A DNA stretch of 64,000 bases from NCBI GenBank assembly GCA_002914805.1, contig JXTB01000471.1, positions 1 to 64,000 on the forward strand. Reading direction: 5' to 3'. Shown here in pieces: positions 1 to 11,489 of this stretch. The notes beneath the pieces are model-generated. The model had not been told where the DNA came from. It did no database searches and saw only the letters and a list, made by a program, of their open reading frames with translations. The stretch's first letter is position 1, and each line of letters starts with the position of its first letter. Origin of the DNA: Parasponia andersonii (Eukaryota; Streptophyta; Magnoliopsida; Rosales; Cannabaceae). Made by a program: the position numbers and the translations under genes.

Positions 1-144
1 ACTGTAGTTAAGGTTTTGGAAGGAGTTATGGAAGTAGAGCCTAACATCAGCTTTAAGTTTTCTCATGCAATGGCCTCTGCCTCTATTGCAAATGACCATA
101 TTACTGTGGCACCACAGGCATCTATTCTTTCCGGTCCAAGATAA
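1..144 (+). CDS. G-type lectin receptor kinase copy 1, 3' end only
   Basis: The window opens inside a reading frame of 47 codons plus a TAA stop (142-144). It is almost base-for-base the same as the end of the kinase at 9027-9170. The peptide starts TVVKVLEGVMEVEPNISFKF, the end of a receptor-kinase catalytic domain followed by a short cytoplasmic tail. It is therefore the last part of an upstream tandem copy of the SD2-5-like kinase described at 6760. No break is visible in this piece. The rest of the gene lies outside the window, so whether copy 1 is functional cannot be judged here; it may be the only intact member of the cluster. Confidence 0.85.
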   Translation, partial: TVVKVLEGVMEVEPNISFKFSHAMASASIANDHITVAPQASILSGPR

Positions 145-947
145 AAGACATGTATAAAAGGCAAACAGAAGGACTTTATTTATTTATTTTTTTAATTTTA
201 CTACTTTTAAGCAAAAGATATTTATTCTACTATCCTTTTTGTAAGAAGCAGAATCAGATTGTGAACAATCTTGGCAATTTTCTTGGCATTACTTAAGGCA
301 ATTGTGAGACGTATGACTACTAGTTTGTAAACAACATTGGAAATTTTCTTTTATCCATTCAAGTCCACAATCTTGGACAATATCTTGTTCCATTTCAAGT
401 TCAAGGTAAATGCAGTTAAAATATTTGTATTGCCTAACTACGAGTCTCTTTCGATATTCAGATTTTCCAATACTTACCATCGTTTCAAGGACAATCCCCT
501 GCCATAGATCGAATAGACTATTTATGAACAGAACATTAGCAAGAATAATAATGTCATATCACTCCATTACAACGTATACCTGATCCTATTTGTACATAGA
601 ATTAGTGATAATAAATTAGAATAATCTCTTGACAATGATGAATTTATTCGCCTATTCTGAGGTTGCATGAAAATGGATGGACCAGCTACTGAGAGAAAGC
701 TTTTGAAATAAGGCATAATGTAAATTTTAACTTTTTGTGAAAAGGATTAGCTTCTCAGCCAGTTGCAAGAATTTTTACAGACCTTGGGTTGTAATTGAAC
801 AAATTATTTGGTTATAATGCTTTACTTTGTTTCTAGACACGATAAATTAATAATTGCGATAAAATAATATTTTTTGCTGGTCCTAATTTTGGCCAATGGA
901 CTAAATTATTAAATTCAATAATTTTATAATATAATACACGATAATTA
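1..947 (+). repeat. Tandem duplication unit A (kinase 3' end and flank)
   Basis: This stretch aligns with 9027-9984 over its whole length at high identity. It includes the coding end, the 3' untranslated region and about 0.8 kb of flank. Small differences include a 14-base tandem duplication near 9513-9540 that is absent here. Homology stops near the shared ATAATTA at about 947 and 9984. The duplication therefore covered the gene and its downstream flank, and the two copies have since received different insertions. Confidence 0.85.
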
Positions 948-1314
948 AACCTTAAAGGTTTCTATTTGTCCCACTAATAATGAATTAATAAGTTCATAAT
1001 ATAAACACATATTATATGAACGAGGATGCCTTAAAACATAAGTCAAGTGTTTTTATCAAAGAAAAAAATATGAGTGTTGTTTGCCTTTACTTGAAATTGA
1101 TAATGATCAAGTGAGTACAATAAATCTAGTTATTTAAATAATTACATTAAATTGCAAGTTTGATTAAACAAGAAAATTAAGAAGATAACAGATATTTTAA
1201 TAAATTAACAGATTATTAACTAATCAATAAATAGATAACCTAGTACCTCACTTAATTAATAGATTTCTTTGGTCCCGAATAATTTACTAATAAAAATCTT
1301 ACTATATTTTAATT
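948..1314. other. AT-rich spacer, nothing recognised
   Basis: This is AT-rich sequence between the duplicated kinase flank and the hAT remnant. No coding potential or clear repeat was seen. Confidence 0.5.
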
Positions 1315-2760
1315 AGAGTAGACAAAATAGGCGGCCCAGATATAATAGATATTTTGAGATGATGGACTGAGCTAGGTTGGCCCGTATGAGTGAGAGGGAG
1401 GCCAAGCTGGGCTTAGGCCTGCCCAAATGCGGGCCGACGCAGGCTAACCCACATTTTTTTAGATTAAACTTTTTTTGAAAGGTTTTAAATTAAACTTTTA
1501 ATATATTTTAATAATTAAAAAACAATATATATTATATTTAATAAAACTTTTATCACAAATAATTTTATAACTTTTGTTTTGAAAATTAAAAGATAATACA
1601 TAACTTAAGTGGATAGAAAAAAAAAAAAAGTAAATCAAATTTGTAAAATAACACATTTAATTTTATTGATAAAATTTTTTCTACCTCGTGATCATTAATT
1701 CATTAATTATGATTCTTTATTATTATTTAAGTACAAGTTATTGATATTTTTGGCTAATTTTTCATTGTGAATAGTATGTTGATTTTGTTTCGCCACTTAT
1801 TCTAATCTTTAACACATGTTAGCACCTCAACTATTTCAACAGTCAACGAAATTCTTTGATCATCTAATATCCTCCTAGTGGTGCTAAAAGCAAACTCTGA
1901 AGAAATCATGGATATTGGAATAATTAAAATATCACATGCTAATTGTGAAAGTACCGAGAATTTTTCTTGCTAGTTTTGTTACCATTCCAAAACATTGAAG
2001 TTTTCTTCACAGTCGATGTTAGAATCTAGTTTAAGATATTGGTTAAGCTTTGAGGATTGAGGCGGATTCGTTGTTGTTAGTAATAGACGTAATGGTTGAC
2101 TTAAACTTGATGATGATGATGATGATAATGAGTCACGCCCACACCCATGCTCATGAATATAGGGCCAAATAAACCTTCTTCTTTGATCAGTCTTCGGTTT
2201 ATTATGCGATTTCTTATTGACCCGTATTCGTACTACTAAACTTAGCGTTATATATACTAAAAAGTTCAAAAAACTTGTCACGAGCGTTAGTATATTCGAG
2301 TGTAAAATTCAACTCTAAAGAATTGCCAATATGATCAATAATAGTAGAAAGATCATTTAATTTAGCTCTATAATCTAAAATAAAAACCAAAGAAAATAAT
2401 AAAAGAATTTCAGACCAATATTTCAAATAATTTCTTACATTTTAATTATCATTGGTCCAAATATAGAGTCATATTTTTCTTTAGAAAATATTAACGTAAT
2501 AAAAACATGTGATGTAAAATAATTGGGGAAGTATAATAATAAACATTAGATAAAGTAATGATAGTGTCATAAAAAAATTTTAAAAACTGTACAAATTTTT
2601 CATAAATAAATCAATCTTCATTTTTCAAATTTAGTGCACCCGTTTTTGAATTATAAAGCACAATAATAGCATTTTTACACGTTATTACATTTTTTAACAT
2701 CAAATAGATGGAATTCTACCTTACAAGCATCTTAAGTTGAAATTTTCTTAGAGGCAGCCA
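1315..2760 (-). mobile_element. Decayed hAT-superfamily transposon, transposase C-terminal part
   Basis: On the minus strand, about 2450-2200 reads NVRNYLKYWSEIL and continues to an LDYRAKL segment, matching the hAT pattern KYW...ILDPRYKL. About 2045-1810 reads NQYLKLDSNIDCEENFNVLE, then VLSQLACDILIIPISMIS and RILDDQRISLTVETVE, which is the hAT C-terminal dimerisation domain. The reading frame is interrupted by several stops and frame changes, so it is dead. Downstream, 1330-1450 is rich in GGCCC and GGGC, as is common near ends of plant hAT elements. The 5' part with the BED zinc finger and catalytic core was not recognised. The element limits are approximate and no target duplication was identified. 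Confidence 0.7.
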
Positions 2761-2879
2761 TTTGATTTTGCAATATTTTTTAAATTCAGCAATATGAGGA
2801 TTAGAAGCATGAATGTAAGTAATAACATTTTGAAAATTTTTCAATGTTTATAGATAGTATTTCCGTACTAGATTTGACA

Positions 2880-3843
2880 ATGAGGGTATTACTAGCCAAC
2901 GATGAGAAAAGATGCGATGGACTATGTACAAATACACGACAAATGTCAGCATTTCTCTCATTCTCAAAAAGCACTACCAACCGAGTTAACTGCAATGAAT
3001 TCTCTATGGCCTTTTGTAGTCTGGGGAATTGACTTGATTGGGTCACCTACAACTGGGCGAGGAGGAGCCAAATATGTAGTGATCGTTGTTAATTACTTCA
3101 CCAAATGGATAAAAGCTGAACCTCTGTCGTCCATCACCTCATGTAGGATCATTGGATTATATATAGGTTCGGAGTTCCAAAGAAAATCATGTTAAACAAT
3201 GACACATAGTTTAAGAGCAATGAAATGAAAAAATCTACGAATAGTATGGTATTACGAAGAGCTCCGCCACTATTATTCATCAATGATCAGGCTGAAGCAA
3301 TCAACAAGATACTTAAGCAAAATCTAAAAACTAAGCTCGAAAAGCTTAAAGGGGCTTGGGTCGATGAGCTCCCTAAAGTACTTTGGGCTTACAGAATAAC
3401 TACTTAAACTATGACAAATGAGACTCTATTCTCGATGAAGTATTAAGTAGAAATGATGATACCAGTTAAACTTGAAGTAGAAACTCAAAGAATAAAAACT
3501 TTCAACCAAGAAACAAGCCATGAGCTCTTATAAGGAAATCTAGACCTCCTTGAGGAAAAATGCGAACAGGCACAAATACGGTTCACAACATATCAGTAGA
3601 GGGTAGCTCGGTATTACAACTCGCGAGTCCAAGAGAAATAGTTCAACAAAGGCGACTTGGTCCTACAAAGGGTAATGCCCAACACCTAAGAACGAGGAGC
3701 TAAAGCCCTCAACCCAAATTGGGAGGGACCTTACAAGATCACCTAAGAGATTCTTTCTGGAACCTACAAGCTTGCTCGAATAAATAGGCATGAGTTATCT
3801 CGAGCTTGGAATGCTGAATACCTTAGAAAATATTACCAATAAG
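2880..3843 (+). mobile_element. Ty3/Gypsy fossil, integrase region
   Basis: A plus-strand stretch encodes pieces of a Ty3/Gypsy integrase: the start of the catalytic core (WGIDLIG, YVVIVVNYFTKWIKAEPL) near 3025-3130, a later core segment (LPKVLWAYRITT) near 3370-3407, and a C-terminal tail ending in YLRKYYQ near 3820-3843. The core resembles plant Tat-type Gypsy elements. It is broken in several places and gag, protease and reverse transcriptase are not seen in front of it. It is older-looking and less complete than the Gypsy element at 10843-23149 and lies on the opposite strand. Confidence 0.8.
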
Positions 3844-5580
3844 TCCTATATGTTTTTCCTTTTTATTGTATCAATTCTATTCGAACAATGATAAGTACAT
3901 TCTTTAGACTTATCTAAATAAAAATTCCTTCAATAGTTAGATTCCAGTTGTCCTATCATCTTGAAACTATAGAGGCATGTGTAGTGAAACACAAACTTTC
4001 ATGTTCTAGTACAATGGTTCGATGAAAGATCGTATAAACCAGTTCATGTTCGTGTGATTGCGTGTCCGAGTAAACACATGTTCGAAAGATCGGGTGCCCA
4101 AATAGATCGAAAAGCTTGAGATTCAAAAACTACCATGTTCGAGGTAGTCAGATTGTGATAAGTACTAAAATAAGATTAAGTCCTCAATAATAAATTGAAG
4201 GTCTTAGCCTTAAAACGAAGCAATTTTAAAACAAAATTGTGGCTAAATCAAACTACTTGTTTATACTATGAAGGATAGATACTTTCTTCAAGTATATGTA
4301 AAAACTAAGTTGCTTGCAATGCGAAGGGAAATACAATTTTCTTAGGTATAAAGTGAGCAATATCGGAAGAAATGCAATGAAGAAAACATTCATGAGAAAA
4401 ATTAGCTCAACGAAAAAATTTGACCTCTTACTTTGACCTCTGTTATCAGCTCGTAACAAATTTAAGCGTACAAAGGAGTGGCGATTCGACACCTTCCTTT
4501 ACTCACACGTAGAAGCAGCCTGAGCAAAAAAAAAAAATGTTCTTGTCGTACAAAGTGACACCAAGAAATGGGAGAGAGTCAATTGTTATACATCAAATTC
4601 ACATCTGCTCGAAGATAGCGAATAGATTTTTATCCCGAGATTTCTTTCATCCAAAATTCAAGTTTCCAAGATATTAGGGATATAATTATTCAAGTAAAAA
4701 ATTACTAGATCTTAGGGGAGATAAATACAAGTTCAAATTCATATTCATTGTAATCTTTTTATAATCTTTTTGATATTTGAAAAGATCTCATCTATAATAG
4801 AGAACTTATCTTTTCAGGCCTAAAAATATAAAGCTCCTGAGCAGAAAAAGCGACAACTGAAAGGTCTCTTGTAACCAGTATACTAAGAAAATAATACTGA
4901 CTAAAGTAGATGTAGGCTTTTTGTTCAAAAGGATGAACTATTCTAAAATCCCTGTGTTCATCATTTTATCTCATATTCTTTCTTCAATCTTTAGTTTTCT
5001 CTAAAAACTAATAACTTCATTGTTATACTAACTTTTGGTATCAACAGTTCTAATATAGATCTACTTTGGAATATGAATACGTTGACCAAAATAAGTCCAT
5101 ATAAAATTTCCAACTTTTTACATTCATCTAGAACGAAAACGATAACAACTTTTAAAAAATAATAATAATAATTTCTTTTTGTTTCTAATTTTGCATCTGC
5201 TAAGGTAAGCATATTTTGTGCAAGTGTTAATTAACAACAGTATTAAACAGAAAAGATTAAAAGAGATTAACGTGAAACAAAAATCTAAAAATGAAAACCT
5301 AAAAATCCAAAATAAAAGAATGGAGGCTTAATTATAAAAAAAATTAAAAAAAATAACAAAAACACCTTTTTTTCTAACCGAACTAATTTTAAGGACTTGA
5401 GAGGGTCTTGTACCAAAGTTCATGATTAATTTTACTAATTTCTTTTAAGTTTAGAGGGTATTTGTATTAAAAGGCATTTTTAATTTATTTTTTTCAGTTT
5501 TTGAAAGTAAAGAGAATTTAGTTTTACCATCAATTAAATAGAATCTTGCTATATGAATGTATGTGAATATAGAAAAACAA
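3844..5580 (+). other. Probable 3' part of the Gypsy fossil, then AT-rich spacer
   Basis: There is no gene here. From 3844 to about 5000 the sequence follows directly on the integrase tail and looks like Gypsy untranslated region and LTR. The stretch near 4730-4990 resembles the transcript-start and U5-like part of plant LTRs (GTAGATGTAGGCTTTTTGTT, then CCCTGTGTTCATC). No second LTR copy was found in the window, so this rests on resemblance only. From about 5200 to 5580 the sequence is plain AT-rich DNA. Confidence 0.4.
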
Positions 5581-5610
5581 TTTGACTAACCCATATTAAT
5601 ATATATATAT

Positions 5611-5840
5611 AGTACTAATTTAGTAGGTATTTTTTTTTTTTACCTATGTATATATATCAATTTAGCCAATGAAAATTTAGCATGTACATTTTTTTATTGT
5701 AAATAATAAGAAAAAGAATGATACACGTCTTTTCAAACACTTCATTATAACCACTAGATCACCATTAGATAGTGATCCAACAGTAAAAAAAAAATACATA
5801 TCTATAGATAAAAAGAAAAAAACTAATTGGATTGACAACC
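5611..5840 (+). mobile_element. MITE copy A of a TA-microsatellite-associated family
   Basis: A 230 bp non-coding element. Its left end reads AATTTAGTAGGTATTTTTT and its right end AAAAAACTAATTGGATTGAC, imperfect inverted repeats of about 25 bp. It aligns along its length with copies at 31084-31335 (same orientation) and 47521-47736 (reverse). Shared internal landmarks are CCAATGAAAATTTAG and CACGTCTTTTCA. Both sides are runs of TA: (AT)6 on the left and a 43 bp TA tract on the right. No coding capacity is visible. The superfamily is unassigned; a TA target would fit Tc1/mariner-type movement. Confidence 0.75.
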
Positions 5841-5842
5841 AC

Positions 5843-5844
<2 letters not shown>

Positions 5845-5887
<43 letters not shown>
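5845..5887. repeat. (TA)n microsatellite flanking MITE copy A
   Basis: About 21 TA units directly follow the MITE. Similar tracts flank the other two copies of the family. Confidence 0.9.
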
Positions 5888-5890
<3 letters not shown>

Positions 5891-6265
5891 GAATAAGTAA
5901 CAAGTTTCGAACTTAAATAATTTCGGGTGCTGAGAGTTCGTTGTTCCCAATTCCCATTAGACCTCAACTTGAAAAAAAGTCCGAGTCATTTATTACGGCT
6001 TCCTGACGATTGACTAACCCCTTTGGTCTCTTTATTTGTAGGAATAGCAGGGGAAGGAATTGATTGGAAACAAAAGGTAACTTAAAACTTTTGATTTTTC
6101 AAAATACCATAAGGGATACACTCAACTTGTTGAAAGAAAAATAAATAATTAAACTAAACTGTAACACGATCTTATTGATAAAGAGTTCAGTAACACAATA
6201 TTCTTCTTCATATTTGGTTATAAGACCGTGCGGGAATGTGAAAACTTTATTGGAAATATCATATC
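5888..6265. other. Spacer upstream of kinase copy 2
   Basis: AT-rich sequence with no recognised gene. It may include old promoter sequence for the partial signal-peptide duplicate at 6266. Confidence 0.4.
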
Positions 6266-6340
6266 ATGACTTGCTTCTTCTACGTTCTCTCTATCTCCAT
6301 TATTTACAGTGTCTTCTTCGTAAACAGCGAAAATCTTTTT
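6266..6340 (+). pseudogene. Duplicated signal-peptide fragment of the kinase family
   Basis: The frame starting at the ATG at 6266 reads MTCFFYVLSISIIYSVFFVN. The authentic copy 2 start at 6760 reads MACLCCRVLISIVYSVFFFF, and the DNA is clearly related, with both containing a TTTACAGTGT core. After about 6340 no lectin domain follows; the remaining frame (to 6499) has no recognised domain. This looks like the stub of another truncated kinase copy or a local duplication of the first codons. An untranslated leader that happens to encode a hydrophobic stretch is the alternative. Confidence 0.45.
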
Positions 6341-6759
6341 CATTCGGTTTGTACGGTCTCTGGGTTTTTTCTTGTCTGCTTCCTTGGTCTCTGCCTTTTT
6401 CACTCTTATCAAAAACTGGCCAAGTGGCACTTGCTAGGAAAAACGCGCTTGTCATATCTAGACCATTCATTGATCACTTTTTCTTGGCTTCTTTACTGAA
6501 TTGCGGTAATTGCGTTTGGGGGGGGTCAACTGTCTTATCTAGACCATTTATTTTATACAAAACAGGAATATGCAACATTGGGAAGATTGCGAGACTTTGT
6601 TCCCGCTCTAAGTTCGTCCAATTTATATATATATATATTATAAGTATCATTATTGTTATTTTTTGATGTATTGCTGTTCTTTAAGCAATTAGATCCTCAT
6701 TCATTAGGTAATCTTCTTTGTTACGGGGAGGTGTAAATTTAGAGGAGATTGTGATATTC
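6341..6759. other. Leader/promoter region before kinase copy 2
   Basis: No gene was recognised. A short segment is present twice: TATCTAGACCATTCATTGAT near 6457 and TATCTAGACCATTTATTTTA near 6535, about 80 bp apart. A short TA tract lies at 6625-6642. Transcription of copy 2, if any, should start in this interval. Confidence 0.4.
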
Positions 6760-9170
6760 ATGGCATGCTTGTGCTGCAGGGTCCTTATATCTATTGTTTA
6801 CAGTGTTTTTTTTTTTTTTTTGTTTTCCTTGTAAGACTTGGAAGTCCTTCATTTGCTGGAACGAATAACAATGCATTTTATCTTGGTACACGCCAGAGTG
6901 TAACATGGTACAGTAACAAGTCTGAGGTCATGGATGGATGGATGGAAGATGACAGTGATGCTCTCAGTGAAAAATCGCTCTTTGGGGTTTTACTTTGGAT
7001 TGTACGGATGTGAGATGACAAACGATGGCTACTTGTTAGCGGTCGTTGCCGTTGGAGGAGGCGGTAATACTAGTCACACTGTCGTTTGGTCGTCCGATAG
7101 AAACACTATCATGGATGAGAACTCGTACGCATTACTGAGCTCAGATTCAGGCTTTGTACTGGTAGATGATAAAGTGAATAATTGGGCCCTCCATCAAGAA
7201 AATGAATATTTGTATGTCTCTGTGGCAGGTGTAAACCTCACTGAAGAAGGAAATGTGGTTCTCTTCGGCAATGAAGGTGAAATTCTATGGCAGTCTTTTC
7301 ATAATCCTATAGACACTTTGCTGGTTGGGCAGAGGTTATTCAACGGCCATAACCTTATGAACTATGAAGCCTCCTTTGCCGGTTTAACAAAAGATGGTAA
7401 CTTCTCTGTTTTTATCAATACTACTAATCGGAGTCTTATTTATTATCAGACACAGCCGGACCTGAATTCAAGAAATCTATCTGGACTAGTGTATGCAATG
7501 GATTTGAAAAATGGATTTGTCATCAACTTAGGCAAGTCTGACAAATCGAGTACTCTTGAGTTCATTGAGTCTGCAAAACTCGATTCTGACGGGCGTCTAA
7601 AGAGATATAGATACGAGAACTCAAGAGAAGAAATTACTCTGATATGATCACTAGTGAATGTCAGACTTCGCAAGATCGATACCATCTAAGGAGAGTAAGG
7701 GACCAAATGTATTCCGACTTCAACGGTACAAATGCTGCAACTAAATCTATCGCAACACTAAGCGGATGCCAAAAGGCCTGTATGCAAAATTGTTCATGCA
7801 GTACAGCTCTCTTCAGCTATGACAATGGTGTTTCTAATGGAAATTGTTATATTTCATCCCACATTTTTCCACGTGGAGGCACCCCAATAAATTACAACAA
7901 CTCACTTGCATTCATTAAGGTGCTAAATGAGGATGGAGAAGTAAATCCAGATGTTCTCCCACCAACTTCATCACCAAGTTTCCTTTGCCACCAGTAAAAA
8001 ATACACCAAAGGCTCCCCCACCAACTCTGCTTCTAAGACATCGAAAGAAGTTGGCACCAAAGAAGATATCGGCATCTGCTGCTGGTGGACTCATCATCCT
8101 CGTTTTAATAGTTCTCATTTATACTGTTGTGTCGCGGAAGCATGGATTGGACAACAACGGGGAAGACAATCTCAAGCAGGTTCCCGGAATGCCCCTGCGG
8201 TTTTCTTTTGAAGAGTTGGAAATCGCGACAGAGAGTTTCAAGGAAACTCTTGGTTGTGGTGGTTTCGGATCTGTGTTTAAAGGGGTGCTAGCAAATGGCA
8301 CAATGGTTGCAGTGAAACGGTTGGATAAAATGAGTCAAGACATGAGAGAGTTCCTAGCCGAAGTTGAGACTATTGGAAGAATACACCACTTTAATCTTGT
8401 AAGATTGGTTGGATTTTGTGCAGAAAAATCTTGCAGGCTTTCTAGTCTACGAATATATGAGTAATGGGTCCTTGGACAACTGGATTTTTCGTACAGATCA
8501 ATCGCATTGTCTAGACTGGCAAACTCGGAAGAAGGTTATACTCAACATAGCCAAAGGGCTGGCTTATTATGTTCACGAAGATTGTCGACAGAAAATAATA
8601 CATCTAGATATAAAACCACACAACATTCTCTTGGATGGAAGTTTCAACCCCAAAGTCTCTGATTTCGGGTTGTCGAAGCTGATAGAAAGAGACGAGAGCC
8701 AAGTCCTGATCCCGATGAGAGGAACTCCAGGATATCTTGCTCCAGAACTGCAACGAGCTATACTCACTGTCAAAGCAGATGTATATAGCTTTGGAATCGT
8801 TGTTCTTGAAATTGTCAGCAAAAGGAGAAATGTGGACAGCTCACGATCAGAGTCTAGCTTTCATTTGCTTGAAATGTTGCAGAAGAAGGCCGAAGAGGAT
8901 CAACTTATTGACATTGTAGAAGATTTGGACGAAGAGATGGAAAATAATAGAGAAGAGGTAGAGAGGATGATAAGGACTGGAGCTTGGTGTTTGCAAAACA
9001 ATCACAAAAAAAGGCCTTTGATGTCAACTGTAGTTAAGGTTTTGGAAGGGGTTATGGAAGTAGAGCCTAACATCAGCTTTAAGTTTTCTCATGCAATGGC
9101 CTCTGCCTCTATTGCAAATGACCATATTACTGTGGCACCACAGGCATCTATTCTTTCCGGTCCAAGATAA
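6760..9170 (+). pseudogene. SD2-5-like G-type lectin receptor kinase, copy 2, near full length but frame-broken
   Basis: This is an intronless plant receptor-like serine/threonine kinase, normally a plasma-membrane sensor. In order it has a signal peptide (from the ATG at 6760), a B-lectin domain (about 6900-7400, with ILWQSF and DTLLVGQ), a PAN/apple-like cysteine-rich domain (7644-7900), a proline-rich linker, a transmembrane segment (8072-8132) and a kinase domain (about 8200-9090). Kinase landmarks are the glycine loop GCGGFGSVF, lysine in VAVKRL (8315-8317), HLDIKPHN with catalytic Asp at 8607-8609, and DFG at 8661. HLD in place of HRD makes it a non-RD kinase. Frame is lost five times: near the T16 run (6806-6821), in a GGAT repeat (6931-6945, one extra 4-base unit), near 7640, near 7990, and at an extra T near 8440. 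All catalytic residues remain, so the breaks are either recent or sequence errors. The stop is TAA at 9168-9170. Confidence 0.85.
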
Positions 9171-9984
9171 AAAGACATGTATAAAAGGTAAACAGAAGGA
9201 CTTTATTTATTTATTTTTTTAATTTACTACTTTTAAGCAAAAGATATTTATTCTACTATCCTTTTTGTAAGAAACAGAATCAGATTGTGAACAATCTTGG
9301 CAATTTTCTTGGCATTACTTAAGGCAATTGTGAGACGTATGACTACTAGTTTGTAAACAACATTGGAAATTTTCTTTTATCCATTCAAGTCCACAATCTT
9401 GGACAATATCTTGTTCCATTTCAAGTTCAAGGTAAATGCAGTTAAAATATTTGTATTGCCTAACTACGAGTCTCTTTCGATATTCAGATTTTTCAGTACT
9501 TACCATCGTTTCAAGGACAATCCCAAGGACAATCCCCTATCATAGATCGAATAGACTACTTATGAACAGAACATTAGCAAGAATAATACTGTCATATCAC
9601 TCCATTACTACGTATACCTGATCCTATTTGTACATAGAATTAGTGAGAATAAATTAGAATAATCTCTTGACAGTGATGAATTTATTGGCTTATTCTGAGG
9701 TTGCATGAAAATGGATGGATCAGCTACTGAGAGAAAGCTTTTGAAATAAGGCATAATGTAAATTTTAACTTTTTATGAAAAGGATTAGCTTCTCAGCCAG
9801 TTACAAGAATTTCTACCGACCTTGGGTTATAATTGAACAAATTATTTAGTTATAATGCTTTACTTTGTTTCTAGATATGATAAATTAACAATTGCGATAA
9901 AATAATATTTTTTGCTGTCCTAATTTGGACCAATGAGCTAAATCATTAAGTTTGATAAGTTTATAAGATAATACACTATAATTA
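9027..9984 (+). repeat. Tandem duplication unit B (kinase 3' end and flank)
   Basis: This is the counterpart of 1-947: the last 48 codons of copy 2, its 3' untranslated region and its flank. Copy 3 (ending at 32148) keeps only faint similarity in its 3' flank, near 32330-32390, so copies 1 and 2 separated more recently than copy 3. Confidence 0.85.
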
Positions 9985-10842
9985 TATTTGTAGGCTTAAA
10001 GCCAATACTGCCACGTCTGGCGGGTTATAACACGCTCGGTTTAAATATAGCTTTTGTCCAGTGGGAAATTTGCGAATTTCTTTTGCTTTAGTGAACACTC
10101 ATGAAGGTACACCGGTGAAGGTGGTGAAGAACTCTTGTGTATGTGAAGATTATCTCATGTTTTTATTAAGTTAGTTCATATCTTAGTTTTCTGAGATATT
10201 ATTGTACGTGACGATAGTAGATTTTAACATATATTGTATTGTATTTTATTGTTATGTATTGTATTGTATTATATTATTATTTTACAATATTATGTCTAGT
10301 TTTGCATTATATTTATGTTCAATTTAAAATAATTTTTTTAAAAATGTCACTTTTAGATGTTTAATTAAAAAATACCATTTTGAAAAAATTATTTGAAAAG
10401 TACCACTTTAAAATACCACTTTTCAAAAGTTATTTTTCAAAAATATCACTTTTTAATTTCAAATTTTGAAAAATATTTATAAAAATACCACTTTTAAAAA
10501 AGATAAAGTGCTATAAAAAAGATATGAGAGAGAAAATAGAGAAAGAAAAAGTAATGAGAGAGAAATTAAGGACAAAGTGATGAGATTGAATATTATAATA
10601 TAGTGTAATACAAACTTTTTTTCCATATTAGATGATACTCTCTGCAGTGTATTAAATTTTAATATCGTATTAAATAGTATAATACAAAAGTGTAATTCAA
10701 CGTATATTGTATTTAGTCAATATAATACAGAATTACTCAATATAATATAGAATCTTTATACAGTATACCAAACATTATTATTCTTGCAGAGATTACGAGT
10801 AAATGGAGGTTTAAATGTTCTTTATGAGATAGAAATTTTTTA
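9985..10842. other. AT-rich spacer with degenerate repeats
   Basis: No gene is present. A GTATT/TTGTA-rich run lies at 10233-10283. Near 10345-10505 the short theme ATACCACTTTT/AAAAGTACCACTTT recurs on both strands. TATTGTATT and AATACAATATA-like motifs at both ends of 10205-10770 suggest a decayed non-autonomous DNA element, not proven. The Gypsy element begins directly after. Confidence 0.45.
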
Positions 10843-11489
10843 TATGATTTGTTTTTCTCTGTATCTGTATGAGTATATCTTTGTTTCTTGCTCGTAAACT
10901 TTTAAATATTTCTTTTTGTATGCGTACATGCCTCTCTTTTGGTGACGCATGACTCATATATATAGTCCTGAAATTGTGAACCTCCTGGTTCTCAATCTCA
11001 GGACTGAGTACCTTTTTCGTCAAGACTTACTCCAAAGGTCACGGGATGAGATTACCGTGATCCCCCCAGCACCGCTGTAGCCAAGTTTCCGCCGTCCCCT
11101 ATGACTCGAGTCTATCAGGGGCGAGATTTGGACAAATCGCCATTCTGTCAGGACGGTTTGCCCCCTGCGCACACCTACTCAAGATCGCATTAAATGCTCT
11201 GTCTGGGTCTGGAGCTGTGAGTTGCTTTCCATTGTACTCTGGTAGAAGACCCTTGGGGTTTCCGACCCCCAGCTATCGAGGTAAGAATCGGACTGGGCCG
11301 AGTCCTTCCAGGGTCTGGGATGGGCTTGGCCCTAACATCGGACAGCCCAATGGCCGATGTGATACCACGTGCGACTCGCGTGACCTTTAACTAGTCACTC
11401 TGGACATATGTCGGACGGTGTGCCCTGTTTGTGACCTATTCTGCCACTTAATCGTCCACGTGGTGTATGATTTGAGAACGGATCCCACA
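10843..11489 (-). repeat. 3' LTR of the Tat-like Gypsy element
   Basis: It matches 22510-23149 throughout, for example the shared AGTATATCTTTGTTTCTT and the end CCCACA. It is shorter than the partner LTR. A purine-rich tract on the minus strand abuts it at about 11490-11507. Confidence 0.85.

Noticed and set aside
289-480. Minus-strand open frame of 63 codons, also present at 9315-9506
   Set aside because: It lies in the duplicated 3' flank of the kinase; its conservation is explained by the recent duplication and it has no recognised domain.
5677-5967. Minus-strand frames with Ile-Tyr repeats
   Set aside because: They are translation of the TA microsatellite and MITE A; not a gene.
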